Origin: Bedellia somnulentella
Taxonomy: Eukaryota; Arthropoda; Insecta; Lepidoptera; Bedelliidae
NCBI GenBank assembly: GCA_963576735.1
Contig: OY755176.1
Coordinates: forward strand, 17,283,423-17,347,422
Direction of reading: 5' to 3'
Length of the DNA stretch: 64,000 nucleotides
A model generated the notes under the pieces. It made no database searches. It was not told where the DNA came from and saw only the letters and a program-made list of their open reading frames with translations. The translations under genes were made by a program, and so were the position numbers. Below are positions 10,986-20,343 of the stretch, in pieces. Each line of letters begins with the position of its first letter. The first letter of the stretch is position 1.

Positions 10986-11869
10986 TGTAATATGCGGTAT
11001 TCGAATATATCATTAAAAAAATAATATAAAAATGTAGTGGGGTACTTGAGCGGCCGGATGACAAGCAAACGGTTAGCAAAACGTAGACACGTAGCTTGAG
11101 TCCAGTATTTTTGAGTGTTTAATGTGAATAATAATATTATGGGTAAGAGTTCGGCATACTAATAGTAATATGAATTATATAATGCTTCAAATAAGTAATT
11201 TTATAACGTGTTTGCATTTGCAGAAAATACGGTTTTGTTGAAATGAATTTGATGACCTCATCGCATAGGTGTAGTAAATTATATTATTACATGAATTCCT
11301 GTTATAATTACAAGCAAAAGGGGTGAGTGTTTTGATAATCTTTATTTAGTGATTAGCCCGGAGACTGGCTTTATTCCGTTTAATTATTTGTTGCAGCGTC
11401 AAGCCCTTTCTACTTTGATTAATAAACATAGATAAACTAATATGATGCGTAATTTCGTCGGATGTTATCATAACACAGTGGCGTAGTCGGCGAACGAGCA
11501 GACCACGTTAAGAGAGCGCGGGCGATCGTATCCTGAGCATAATATAATCTTTTTGTTCTTCCATAATTTTTAGTTTTAGTGTTTAGTTATAGTTATGCAT
11601 GTAGTTAGAGTTAAGAAATTTTTATAAGAGGTCGGCAGTTCGATTATCAAATTCCAAGCTCACGTAACTTGATTCCGTCGATATGAATATTTTGTTCTAG
11701 GTTTATTCGATGTGTGTTTTTACTGGTTAATTGTTCGTTGTCTTGACAACATTAATTAGGTTTAATTGAAAACATATTTGTTTCATTTCTCTTTAGGTTT
11801 TATATTTTATTATAGATAGTAAATGCATTCATTCCTTGTTTTATTTTGATTCAAAACCCACGCATTTCA
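10986..11869 (+). repeat. Gypsy 5' LTR
   Basis: Begins TGTAATATGCGG and ends GCATTTCA. It should contain the promoter and polyadenylation signals; AATAAA occurs at 11421-11426. It also holds TGGCGTAGTCGG near 11480, which resembles primer sites of other Gypsy elements but is not at the expected place. Confidence 0.95.
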
Positions 11870-11870
11870 A

Positions 11871-11881
11871 TGGCGCCCAAC
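11871..11881 (+). promoter_or_regulatory. Primer binding site (tRNA-Lys type)
   Basis: TGGCGCCCAAC lies one base after the 5' LTR. It is complementary to the 3' end of an insect tRNA-Lys (…GTTGGGCG plus CCA). The match stops after 11 nt (next bases AAAGG), so the priming duplex would be short. Confidence 0.8.
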
Positions 11882-12138
11882 AAAGGTATGTGAATGAATG
11901 TATTTCTATCTATTAATCTAGAAAATTAAGTGTTCAACTGTAGTTGTAACTTTTTCTTCGAGTAATTCTTTTAGACTGCGACCTCATGCATGTAATATTT
12001 TTGGCTCCTGATTTGTTTTGATTTTAGTTATTTTTTCTTAGATTATAATCTTAAGTTGCATCAAGTTATTAAATAAGTCTTTTAAATATCCTTATATTTT
12101 TGTAAATATACATATATTTTTTATAATAGAATACAAAT

Positions 12139-13542
12139 ATGGATCCCTATCTGTTACTCAAAGATGAGTTGGAATTTGAACTTGAACGTCGTGGAATCTC
12201 AGATATTAAAACTTGCTCTTCAATGAAGAAAATTTTAAAACAAATCCTATTGCAAGAATTGCAGGGTGACTTGTCTCTGTCTCTCAAAACTCCACATTGC
12301 TGTTTAGTTAACCCATTAGAAGAGCTCAATGTATGTCAACTAAAGTTTCAAAGCCTAAGTAATTCTTTTGAGGACCTCAAAACAAATTTTGATAGTTTTA
12401 TTTTGAAGCGTACCCTTTCGCGTATTACACATTTATTAAACCGAGTTAAATGTTTCAAACCCGTAGAACAAGATATCATATCTAAACATTCTGAACTTCT
12501 CGAGAAAGTAGAAAAGTTGTTTGCGGCTATTAAAATTTTTGAAAATAATGATGATTCTGACGAAGAGGAAAGGGACTTGTCGGATAGTGATAAGATAAAT
12601 TTAGAAAATTCATTGGGTTTTCAGGCTTCGCGAATAATTGATAAAATTTCAAATAAAAACGAAATTAAGGGTGTCAGTAATAGTACCCATAATAGATTAT
12701 TACTTCAACAGGGTCGATCTTCAACTATCGATATTGATAATATCCACAAAAAGTTAGTGCCTATTAAAGATTGGGGTATCAAGTTCAGTGCCAGTAACAA
12801 TATTAGTATTAATGCATTTTTAGAAAGAATTATTGAGTTAAAAGAAGCTAGGAATGCGACGGATAATGATCTGTATCAATATGCAGTGGACTTGTTTGAG
12901 GGTGATGCTCTGATTTGGTACCGTGCTAATAAAACGTCAGTGTCGTCTTGGAATGAATTGGTAGAACTATTATTGGTATCATTTCAAAGACCATTCTATC
13001 AAGAAGAGCTTCTAAATGAAATAAGATCACGAACTCAAGGTCATCAAGAGAGTGTCATCATTTATGTAGCTTTTATGCAAAATATGTTTAACCGTCTTCC
13101 TGAAAAACTAACAGAACAGCAAAAATTGGCTATTCTTACAAAAAATATACAACCATATTATCAACAGGCAATATGGCGTGAAAATTTTCATTCAGTAGCA
13201 GAATTAATTCCAATTTTACGCATTTTAGAGCGAACTAAAGCAAACTGTGAAAATTTTAGGGAACCAAATTATTCCGATAAATGCATGGAACCTGATTTAG
13301 CGTTGAAGATTGTCAAACAAACAGTTGATGTGTTAAATAATAGTTCTAATGTTCCCCTTGAAAATAATCAAGCTAAATTTAATCAAATACAATGTTGGAA
13401 CTGCCGCAAATATGGTCATAGTTTTAAGATGTGTTCTACACCGAAACAACAACTCTTTTGTTACAAGTGTGGTTCGGGAGGTGTCATTTCAAGAAATTGT
13501 AGATGTCAATATTCAAACCAGCGTTCGGGAAACGGGAAATAG
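12139..13542 (+). CDS. gag: Gag polyprotein
   Basis: 467 codons. This is the structural protein that packages element RNA in cytoplasmic particles. The N-terminal LLKDELEFELERRGIS motif is typical of insect Gypsy Gag. The middle region (about residues 215-370, WGIKFSASNNISINAFLERI, ALIWYR) is a capsid-type retrotransposon Gag domain. The C-terminus has a CCHC zinc knuckle at residues 419-432 (CWNCRKYGHSFKMC). A second knuckle at 441-454 has Val449 where the family has His (CYKCGSGGVISRNC), so its zinc binding is doubtful. An acidic stretch lies near residues 139-150. The start ATG follows a 268-nt leader after the LTR. The end overlaps pol by 40 nt in the -1 frame. Confidence 0.95.
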   Translation: MDPYLLLKDELEFELERRGISDIKTCSSMKKILKQILLQELQGDLSLSLKTPHCCLVNPLEELNVCQLKFQSLSNSFEDLKTNFDSFILKRTLSRITHLLNRVKCFKPVEQDIISKHSELLEKVEKLFAAIKIFENNDDSDEEERDLSDSDKINLENSLGFQASRIIDKISNKNEIKGVSNSTHNRLLLQQGRSSTIDIDNIHKKLVPIKDWGIKFSASNNISINAFLERIIELKEARNATDNDLYQYAVDLFEGDALIWYRANKTSVSSWNELVELLLVSFQRPFYQEELLNEIRSRTQGHQESVIIYVAFMQNMFNRLPEKLTEQQKLAILTKNIQPYYQQAIWRENFHSVAELIPILRILERTKANCENFREPNYSDKCMEPDLALKIVKQTVDVLNNSSNVPLENNQAKFNQIQCWNCRKYGHSFKMCSTPKQQLFCYKCGSGGVISRNCRCQYSNQRSGNGK

Positions 13543-16500
13543 GAAGCAATAACTGTCGGTTGTCTTCCTTAGCCAAATACAATCCTAGTTTTATAATAAA
13601 TAATGAATGGCAGAAATGGTTAGATCATATAGCGCATACTTTTAAGAAACCAGATATATGTCAGATCTCTCAGAGTCTAAGTGATAAGAGATACTATGCG
13701 GAAATAAAAATATTGAATAACAAGTTTGTTGGGCTGCTGGATTCTGGGGCTACAATATCAGTTATTTCTAAAGAATTCATGGATAAAACACATGCATTTG
13801 GTTTCGAATCACATGTTGTTGCAGATCAAAAAGTTTATACGGCTGATGGTTCCAGTCATATTTTAAATACAATGGTATATTTACCAATTCAATTTATGAA
13901 TAAATTTAGTGTTGTGGCATTTTTGGTAATGGATAAATTGAATCACAATATTATATTAGGTATGAACTTTTTTGATAATTTTGGTATTAATTTAAACATA
14001 AAAGACTCAAATGAAATAAACGTTGCCTTGTTATCAAGTGATGTAGAAATTTCGGAAATAGATCATTCATTAGCAATAAAATCTGAGAATGATTTGACGC
14101 ATGATGAACGTAAAACATTAAAAGATTTGATAACTGAAATGACAGAGGAGATCGGAATTGGCCTTGGTCGAACACATTTAACGCAGCATAGAATTGATAC
14201 AGGAGAATCTTTAGCTGTTGCACAACGACAATATCCATTTGCACCACCCATTATGAAAGAATTAAAAGATGAAATACAGGAAATGCTAGATAAAGATGTT
14301 ATTGAAACTTCTTGCAGCTCATGGAGATCTCCAGTCTTGTTAGTAAAAAAATCGGATGGTAAGAATAGATTGTGTCTTGATAGCCGCCAGTTGAATAAAA
14401 TTACAAAAAAAGATGCTTATCCCCTTCCTAGAGTTTCGGTTATTCTTGATAGCTTAAAGAATGCTCAACTCCTGTCAACGATAGATTTAAAATCAGCTTT
14501 TTGGCAGATCCCTTTGGAGGCGAACAGTAAAGAAAAAACTGCTTTCGGACTACCTGGAAAAGGTTTATATCAATTTAAAGTAATGCCGTTTGGTTTAGTT
14601 AATGCTTCTCAAACTCAGCAAAGACTGATGGATCGCCTATTTCCTCCACAGTATGAAGGCAAGGTATTTACGTATTTGGATGATGTAGTAATAGTAAGTA
14701 AGGATTTTGAGGAACACATATTGATTCTGAGGGATGTAAAAGAAAAACTAAAAAGTGCAGGCTTGACAATTAATTTAGAAAAGTGTTTATTTGCAAGATC
14801 TTCGTTAAAGTATTTAGGTTATATTGTTGATAAAGATGGTCTTCGAACAGATCCTGCGAAAGTTAGTGCAATTATTAACTACCCAAGACCAAGTACACAA
14901 ACTGAGTTAAAAAGGTTTATTGGCTTAGCGAGCTGGTATAGGCGTTTTGTAGAAAATTTTGCTATTGTCGCTGCTCCACTTCACGATCTGACTAAAGGCA
15001 CAAGTAAAAGAAATGGCAAACATATAGTCTGGACTCCGGAAGCTGAAAACGCTTTTATAAGTTTGAAAACGGCTCTCACTTCTACGCCTATTCTTAGTGT
15101 ACCTGACTTCTCGAAAGAATTTTCCATTCAGTGTGATGCTTCAAATAGAGGCATCGGAGCGGTACTTATTCAACTTGACAAAGGAATCGAAAAACCGGTG
15201 GCTTATACAAGTCGCAAGTTGAGTGACCGCGAATGTAATTATTGCGCTTCTGAAAGAGAACTATTAAGTATTTTGCATGCAGTGGAACAATTTCGGCCAT
15301 ATGTTGAGGGAAGTCACTTCAAAATAATTACTGATAATAGTGCACTTCAATGGTTAAATAAAAATAACGACCCACACGGGCGATTGGCAAGATGGGCGAT
15401 GCGACTACAACAATTTAATTATGAAATAGTTCATAGAAAGGGAAAAGATAATATTGTTCCAGATGCCTTATCTAGAGCCGTGATAGAGACAGAAATTAAT
15501 GTATTAGATGTTGCAGAAGAGGATAAAGATGATTGGTATTTAGAAATGGAAAAATCTGTAAAGGGAGGTAATTTATCACTACAGATGCAATTAAAAGACA
15601 ATAAATTATGGAAATTCATGAAGTTGAAACAATTTCCCGATGAGTCATACGATTGGAAGTTAGTTATACCAGAAAAGTTGCGTTTGGAGGTTCTCAAAGA
15701 ATGTCATGATAATCCCACCTCTGGTCACATGGGTATAAAGAAAACTGTTTCAAGGGTACGACAACACTATTTCTGGCCTTCATTAATTGAAGATGTTAAG
15801 AATTACGTAAGGAAATGTGAGACTTGTGCTAAACATAAAGTTTTACAGATGCCACCTTCAGGACTTATGGGTCGTGAAAGAAAGGTTACTGAACCATTTC
15901 AAATTGTGTCAGCAGATTTGATGGGTCCATTTCCAAAATCAAAATTAGGAAATACTATGTTATTGGTTGTGTCATGCTGGTTTAGTAAGTTTTGCTTACT
16001 TTTTCCTCTTAGAAATGGTAAAGCATCTAATATCTGCCGAATAATGGAAGAACAAATATTTTTTATTTTTGGTGCCCCCAACACTGTTATTTGCGACAAC
16101 GGAAAGCAGTTTGTTTGCAATCAATTTAAAGATCTTGCAACTGACTATGGTATTAAGTTATGGTACACTCCTTCTTATCACCCTCAAGCAAATCCAACTG
16201 AGCGTGTCAATAGAGTTATAGGTACAGCTATTTCCTCCTATGTTACAGACAATCATAAAGAGTGGGACAAAAACATTCCTTATATTGGGCATGCAATCCG
16301 AACTTCAGTACACGAAGTCACAGGCAAAACACCATCATTTCTGTTTTTTGGTCGCGAAACCTCAGTAAATGGGCCTAGATACAAATTGTTTAGTCAGCAA
16401 GACCCATTAGTTTTTGATCGAGATAAAGTCAATTCAAAATTAGAATTTAGGAGAGGTATTTATGATGATGTTTGCCATCGCATGAAAAACGCTTATGAAC

Positions 16501-16664
16501 GTAATAAAACGTACTATAATCTTAGACGAAGAGAAGTTAACTTTAGTATCGGCCAAGTTGTATGGAAGCGCTCAAAAGTATTATCTAATGCGAATAAATC
16601 GTTTATGTCCAAACTTGCACCTAAATTTGAAAAAGCTGTAATTGTAGATAAATTTATCCAATGA
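13503..16664 (+). CDS. pol: Pol polyprotein: protease, RT, RNase H, integrase (C-terminally broken)
   Basis: 1053 codons open from just after an in-frame TAG at 13500-13502. It is probably made by -1 frameshifting from gag rather than from its own ATG. Protease: LLDSGAT with Asp80. RT (about 265-510): TIDLKSAFWQI (Asp328), MPFGLVNA and the YLDD active site (391-394). RNase H (about 538-660): CDAS (Asp545), ITDNSAL (Asp611), PDALSR. Integrase: zinc finger His735, His742, Cys772, Cys775; catalytic Asp805, Asp865, Glu900 (D,D-35-E). The frame stops at 16662. The expected final piece (a conserved VYQL...NWHSADLKP pattern) lies in the +1 frame at about 16657-16743, so a one-base insertion or two-base loss near 16653-16656 truncates the protein. 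All catalytic residues precede the break. Confidence 0.95.
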   Translation: MSIFKPAFGKREIGSNNCRLSSLAKYNPSFIINNEWQKWLDHIAHTFKKPDICQISQSLSDKRYYAEIKILNNKFVGLLDSGATISVISKEFMDKTHAFGFESHVVADQKVYTADGSSHILNTMVYLPIQFMNKFSVVAFLVMDKLNHNIILGMNFFDNFGINLNIKDSNEINVALLSSDVEISEIDHSLAIKSENDLTHDERKTLKDLITEMTEEIGIGLGRTHLTQHRIDTGESLAVAQRQYPFAPPIMKELKDEIQEMLDKDVIETSCSSWRSPVLLVKKSDGKNRLCLDSRQLNKITKKDAYPLPRVSVILDSLKNAQLLSTIDLKSAFWQIPLEANSKEKTAFGLPGKGLYQFKVMPFGLVNASQTQQRLMDRLFPPQYEGKVFTYLDDVVIVSKDFEEHILILRDVKEKLKSAGLTINLEKCLFARSSLKYLGYIVDKDGLRTDPAKVSAIINYPRPSTQTELKRFIGLASWYRRFVENFAIVAAPLHDLTKGTSKRNGKHIVWTPEAENAFISLKTALTSTPILSVPDFSKEFSIQCDASNRGIGAVLIQLDKGIEKPVAYTSRKLSDRECNYCASERELLSILHAVEQFRPYVEGSHFKIITDNSALQWLNKNNDPHGRLARWAMRLQQFNYEIVHRKGKDNIVPDALSRAVIETEINVLDVAEEDKDDWYLEMEKSVKGGNLSLQMQLKDNKLWKFMKLKQFPDESYDWKLVIPEKLRLEVLKECHDNPTSGHMGIKKTVSRVRQHYFWPSLIEDVKNYVRKCETCAKHKVLQMPPSGLMGRERKVTEPFQIVSADLMGPFPKSKLGNTMLLVVSCWFSKFCLLFPLRNGKASNICRIMEEQIFFIFGAPNTVICDNGKQFVCNQFKDLATDYGIKLWYTPSYHPQANPTERVNRVIGTAISSYVTDNHKEWDKNIPYIGHAIRTSVHEVTGKTPSFLFFGRETSVNGPRYKLFSQQDPLVFDRDKVNSKLEFRRGIYDDVCHRMKNAYERNKTYYNLRRREVNFSIGQVVWKRSKVLSNANKSFMSKLAPKFEKAVIVDKFIQ
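13527..13569 (+). promoter_or_regulatory. -1 ribosomal frameshift signal between gag and pol
   Basis: The slippery heptamer GGGAAAC lies at 13527-13533, read as ..G GGA AAC in the gag frame. After slippage the next codon, CGG at 13533, is in the pol frame. A 7-nt spacer leads to a stem: AGGAAGCAA (13541-13549) pairs with TTG and CTTCCT (13560-13562, 13564-13569) with a one-base bulge and a 10-nt loop. Heptamer phase, spacing and stem all fit known -1 signals. Function is inferred. Confidence 0.85.
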
Positions 16665-16762
16665 TGTCTACCAGTTAAAAAGTCTGAGAGGGAAAAGTTT
16701 AGGTAACTGGCACTCTGCGGATCTAAAACCATGCTTGGGTTAAATCCGGGTCGGATTCTTAT

Positions 16763-16777
16763 GTGGTGGGGGGATAT
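16763..16777 (+). promoter_or_regulatory. Polypurine tract
   Basis: GTGGTGGGGGGATAT lies immediately before the 3' LTR. It is the expected primer position for plus-strand synthesis. Confidence 0.8.
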
Positions 16778-17661
16778 TGTAATATGCGGTATTCGAATAT
16801 ATCATTAAAAAAATAATATAAAAATGTAGTGGGGTACTTGAGCGGCCGGATGACAAGCAAACGGTTAGCAAAACGTAGACACGTAGCTTGAGTCCAGTAT
16901 TTTTGAGTGTTTAATGTGAATAATAATATTATGGGTAAGAGTTCGGCATACTAATAGTAATATGAATTATATAATGCTTCAAATAAGTAATTTTATAACG
17001 TGTTTGCATTTGCAGAAAATACGGTTTTGTTGAAATGAATTTGATGACCTCATCGCATAGGTGTAGTAAATTATATTATTACATGAATTCCTGTTATAAT
17101 TACAAGCAAAAGGGGTGAGTGTTTTGATAATCTTTATTTAGTGATTAGCCCGGAGACTGGCTTTATTCCGTTTAATTATTTGTTGCAGCGTCAAGCCCTT
17201 TCTACTTTGATTAATAAACATAGATAAACTAATATGATGCGTAATTTCGTCGGATGTTATCATAACACAGTGGCGTAGTCGGCGAACGAGCAGACCACGT
17301 TAAGAGAGCGCGGGCGATCGTATCCTGAGCATAATATAATCTTTTTGTTCTTCCATAATTTTTAGTTTTAGTGTTTAGTTATAGTTATGCATGTAGTTAG
17401 AGTTAAGAAATTTTTATAAGAGGTCGGCAGTTCGATTATCAAATTCCAAGCTCACGTAACTTGATTCCGTCGATATGAATATTTTGTTCTAGGTTTATTC
17501 GATGTGTGTTTTTACTGGTTAATTGTTCGTTGTCTTGACAACATTAATTAGGTTTAATTGAAAACATATTTGTTTCATTTCTCTTTAGGTTTTATATTTT
17601 ATTATAGATAGTAAATGCATTCATTCCTTGTTTTATTTTGATTCAAAACCCACGCATTTCA
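16778..17661 (+). repeat. Gypsy 3' LTR
   Basis: 884 bp, with no difference found from the 5' copy by visual comparison. AATAAA at 17213-17218 would serve transcript 3'-end formation. Confidence 0.95.
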
Positions 17662-17704
17662 ATGTAGTAGAAAGATTCGTCATGTTGTTGTCGGGGGTCA
17701 CCAC

Positions 17705-17863
17705 TGTGGGAACAGCAACGATATACTGGCCAGTACACCCTGCTGTTCACCAACTTAGAATTTGTATTTATGTTTAGCTAGAGAAACATTTCGATACCGC
17801 GATGTACGATTTTTTATGACGCTGCTAGTATGCGAATGAGTTCGCCGTCTAGCGGTCGCCACA
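17705..17863 (+). repeat. TRIM-like 3' LTR
   Basis: 159 bp, starting TGTGGGAACAGC after a G-rich stretch (TCGGGGGTCACCAC) that may be the plus-strand primer region. Followed by the CATC duplication. Confidence 0.8.
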
Positions 17864-17900
17864 CATCCCTTAACAGCAGGGCAAGCCCGAGCCGTGTTTA

Positions 17901-18012
17901 AACTAGTTATCGCGGGGGATAAAGCAGTCATCTCTTACGCACTTACTTAGTATCGTATACAACCATCTCATTCTAACCGTTATCGTGTCGATAAAATAGC
18001 GCTCGTGCTTGC
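17901..18012 (+). repeat. R-family dispersed repeat
   Basis: CTAGTTATCGCG...TCTCTTACGCACTTACTTAGTATCGTATAC...GATAAAATAGCGCTCGTGCT. The same ~110-bp sequence recurs at 40571-40690 and inverted at 41890-42018. Confidence 0.65.
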
Positions 18013-18085
18013 TCTTCAGAGGTAGCCAGAGCATCGGAATTTAAATTACTGAACTAATTTAGGTGTAAAGAAATAATATCATTAT
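18013..18085 (-). repeat. S2 fragment
   Basis: GAGGTAGCCAGAGCATCGGAA and adjacent sequence match the S2 3' half on the minus strand. Degenerate. Confidence 0.5.
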
Positions 18086-18381
18086 GTTAGTATTTTCTAA
18101 TACTTTCACGATTGCAAATTATAATTAAACAACTTTTGACTTTCGGATATTTTAATCGCGTGTTATTACATTTTCACAAAAGTTAACAAAACGTCGGGCT
18201 TTAAAAAACTAAAAATAATGTGTTCAATTGTATATTAAAAGAAATGAAGCCTTAGTTTGCCTTTGATCGCAGAGGGAAAACATATTTTTTAAACCCGGAG
18301 GAAAAAATAGGTTATTACTATTATAAGAAGACACGATGACGCAACTAATTCCATATCTTTTTAACTTGTATGTTTATTTGT

Positions 18382-18628
18382 ACATACATATACTCACGGC
18401 TATAAATCTCTAGAAAGTTAAGCCAGAGCTAAGGAATTTTGAAATTCCTCAGCCCCTATTGGAAAGTTGTGTGGGGAAAAGATGGTAAAATAAAGGTTGT
18501 TGGTGATGGATCTCTAATCGCAGCGCCCAAAAATCCCTTAATAGCTCCCAATAACGTTAGTTGCCTCTTACGTACATGCACCGGAAAAAAATGGGGTAGT
18601 GCTATTCTAAGTCGACACTACACAGCAG
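18382..18628 (-). repeat. S2 retroposon, full length
   Basis: (CATA)n tail at left, ATACTCACGGCTATAAATC, body, and head ending CGACACTACACAGCA at right. The 81-codon plus-strand frame over it is an antisense artefact. Confidence 0.85.
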
Positions 18629-18651
18629 CATGTTTATTAGTCCATACATAT

Positions 18652-18772
18652 AAGGCGACTATGAGTTTAAGGTTTTATAAGTAGCGTTGGGCGAAGTGGC
18701 TGAAGATTCTTCACTCATCAGAGCTATAGCTTTCCCATTAAATTTTTGAGATTTTAGCCGTGAGTATAAGTA
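18652..18772 (+). repeat. S2 fragment, degenerate
   Basis: AGGCGACTATGAG...TTGGGCGAAGTGG and TTTTAGCCGTGAGTATAAG are recognisable. Shortened internally. Opposite in orientation to the copy at 18382-18628. Confidence 0.6.
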
Positions 18773-18855
18773 CAATTTTTTTTTTAATAGAAGAAAGTAC
18801 TGTATATTTCCCCCAGGTAATAATATGGTGAAGTATAAAAAATACTGATAAATGT

Positions 18856-19086
18856 TGGTGAGGGAAAACATCGTGAGGAAACCCACATGGCTGAGTTGTA
18901 CTTAGTCATGTGACAGTGTATTCGTACAAAACGGCGATAGGCCTGCCCCCTATCACGTGAGTACACTGTCCATGCAAAACGTGGGTACTCTGAACACCAG
19001 GTGACAAAGTCACGTGATGTTCAGAAGTATTAGTACCTCTGCCAACCCCTTCGGGGATATTCGGCGTGAACGTTTATGTTATGTTA
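18856..19086 (+). repeat. S1 SINE, 5'-truncated
   Basis: Begins GTGAGGGAAAACATCGTGAGG (tRNA-like head lost) and runs through CCCCTTCGGGG and GGCGTGAACG to a short TTATG tail. Close to consensus. Confidence 0.85.
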
Positions 19087-19436
19087 TAAAAAATACGATT
19101 GGAAATCGAAAATATTATTGTCATAAAAATAATGATCTGTTTTAAACCACATGAAAACAACAACACTTATAAATTCAAGTTCTTGGAATTCACGATATTG
19201 TTTACATAGGAAAAAAACGTATTGAGTTCTACACCTAAATCTGATGTGTTTTAAAAGCGACCCAAATAAAACGAGTACAAACAAAGCGTACATACTTTCT
19301 TTACATCTCGGCATTTCGTGACACTTAATGTCCGAACCACAGGCGTACCTGCCCCATATTCTGACCTAAACACAGCCCTAATTATCTATCCAACCTGTTA
19401 CTATATAACTCTTATCGCAACGACTTTAAGCATATT

Positions 19437-19494
19437 TTCCGCTGGCAAGTTCTAGGGCGGGCGGCCGGGTCGAGCCTTGTTGCTCCCCTTCAGT
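19437..19494 (+). promoter_or_regulatory. Candidate host-gene core promoter
   Basis: A GC- and CpG-rich block (GGGCGGGCGGCCGGGTCGAG) leads to CTTCAGTG, a match to the arthropod initiator TCAGT with A+1 at 19492. It is not part of any repeat family seen here. No TATA box is evident. Recognised by composition and motif only. Confidence 0.4.
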
Positions 19495-19719
19495 GCAACC
19501 GTGGCAGTTATCTGAAATACACGTCATTTGTTTTTGGCTGAATAAGCGAAAACCAGACGCGAGTGTTCCGTAGAAAAAAAAACATATCCCGCGCTTTTGT
19601 TCGATATTTTAAAAGCGGTGATTTTGTTTTTGTGTTGTGTTTTATTTTCTTGAATATTTCATGTAAAGAGTGTTTTGTTTTGTGTTGAAAAGTGTGTAAA
19701 AATTGGTTTTATTGAATAG
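19492..19719 (+). other. Candidate non-coding first exon
   Basis: 228 nt from the TCAGT initiator to a strong splice donor, AATAG|GTGAGT (intron begins 19720). The T/G-rich texture (GTGTTTTGTTTTGTGTTG) resembles insect 5' UTRs, and the only ATG is followed immediately by TAA. No downstream coding exon could be identified in this window, so the host gene is unknown. It could be a chance donor next to a CpG-rich patch. Confidence 0.35.
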
Positions 19720-19725
19720 GTGAGT

Positions 19726-20343
19726 TTTATGAAAACATAAATTTAACCCTTTTATACCTTTTTCTTTTCGTTGTCTCTTTTTTAGGCCTTAAATTCCGAG
19801 CATAATTAAACTTCTGAAAGCAATTAAATATAACGGAAAAGTTTTTCTTAACAGAGTGTAATGTAGCTTTGTTGTCCCTTTTTATTAAAAGATTATGTAG
19901 GCGGGATTTTCAGATTAAGAACTGGAAACATTAGTTTGCGGTTATTTTATCTAAAAATAGAATGATTTGGTGAATAACCCATGATGTGCGGTTTTAGTGC
20001 TGTAATTAACATAATGGTTTATTTTTATATTTATGGAGATTTAAATAATTATATTAGATTACCTATATAGTACAAAGTATTACAACATTGAAACAAATTT
20101 TCTTTATTCTAATCATCACGTCGTTTACTTTTAATATGTTCTCAAATTAGATCAATTTTTATCTTAGTGAATATGGTTTTCACTAAAATGTTGTAAGTAG
20201 GTTCACTTAGCCTCTAAATAGTTGCTTTAACATCCCACTGGTCATAGAAAATTGTTGATCGTTTAAATATTTTTTTATGGTTTTTTTCTCATACTAAACT
20301 ACAAAACTCAATTTAGCTTGTAGTTTTCCTTAGTATCCGCGAT
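19726..20343. other. No recognised feature
   Basis: AT-rich, non-repetitive by eye. It would be intronic if the first-exon call is right. Confidence 0.4.

Larger units (their letters stand above)
10986..17661 (+). mobile_element. Ty3/Gypsy LTR retrotransposon, complete, very young
   Basis: A 6676-bp element: LTR, primer site, gag, pol, polypurine tract, LTR. It is flanked by a 4-bp duplication ATGT (10982-10985 and 17662-17665). The LTRs are 884 bp each, offset by exactly 5792 bp, and look identical throughout by eye, implying very recent insertion. Domain order PR-RT-RNaseH-IN identifies Metaviridae/Ty3-Gypsy. There is no env and no chromodomain; only 113 bp separate the pol stop from the 3' LTR. 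The 11-bp primer match suits tRNA-Lys. Clade was not assigned. The integrase C-terminus is broken by a frameshift (see pol). Confidence 0.97.
10609..17863 (+). mobile_element. Miniature LTR (TRIM-like) element, interrupted by the Gypsy element
   Basis: 159-bp terminal direct repeats at 10609-10767 and 17705-17863 start TGTGGGAACAGC and end GGTCGCCACA (TG...CA). They are flanked by CATC (10605-10608 and 17864-17867). By eye the two repeats differ at four positions. Removing the nested Gypsy element and one ATGT leaves only about 575 bp, too short to encode proteins, so it is TRIM-like. The internal left part has a hairpin (CTCCTAG...CTAGGAG, about 10775-10812) and a partial copy of LTR sequence (GAGTTCGCCGTCTAG near 10850). 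I do not recognise its primer site. Strand was assigned by LTR polarity only. Confidence 0.8.

Noticed and set aside
11871..11890. Splice donor just after the primer site (AAAGGTATGT)
   Set aside because: No env or downstream spliced gene exists to make use of it; could be chance.
13987..14251. Minus-strand ORFs within gag/pol
   Set aside because: Shadows of the real coding frames on the plus strand.
16665..16777. env gene downstream of pol
   Set aside because: Only 113 bp separate pol from the 3' LTR.
18439..18684. ORFs over S2 copies (also 7414-7665, 27693-27926, 29017-29241, 63620-63829)
   Set aside because: They recur only because S2 recurs, in different frames and strands, with no conserved protein.
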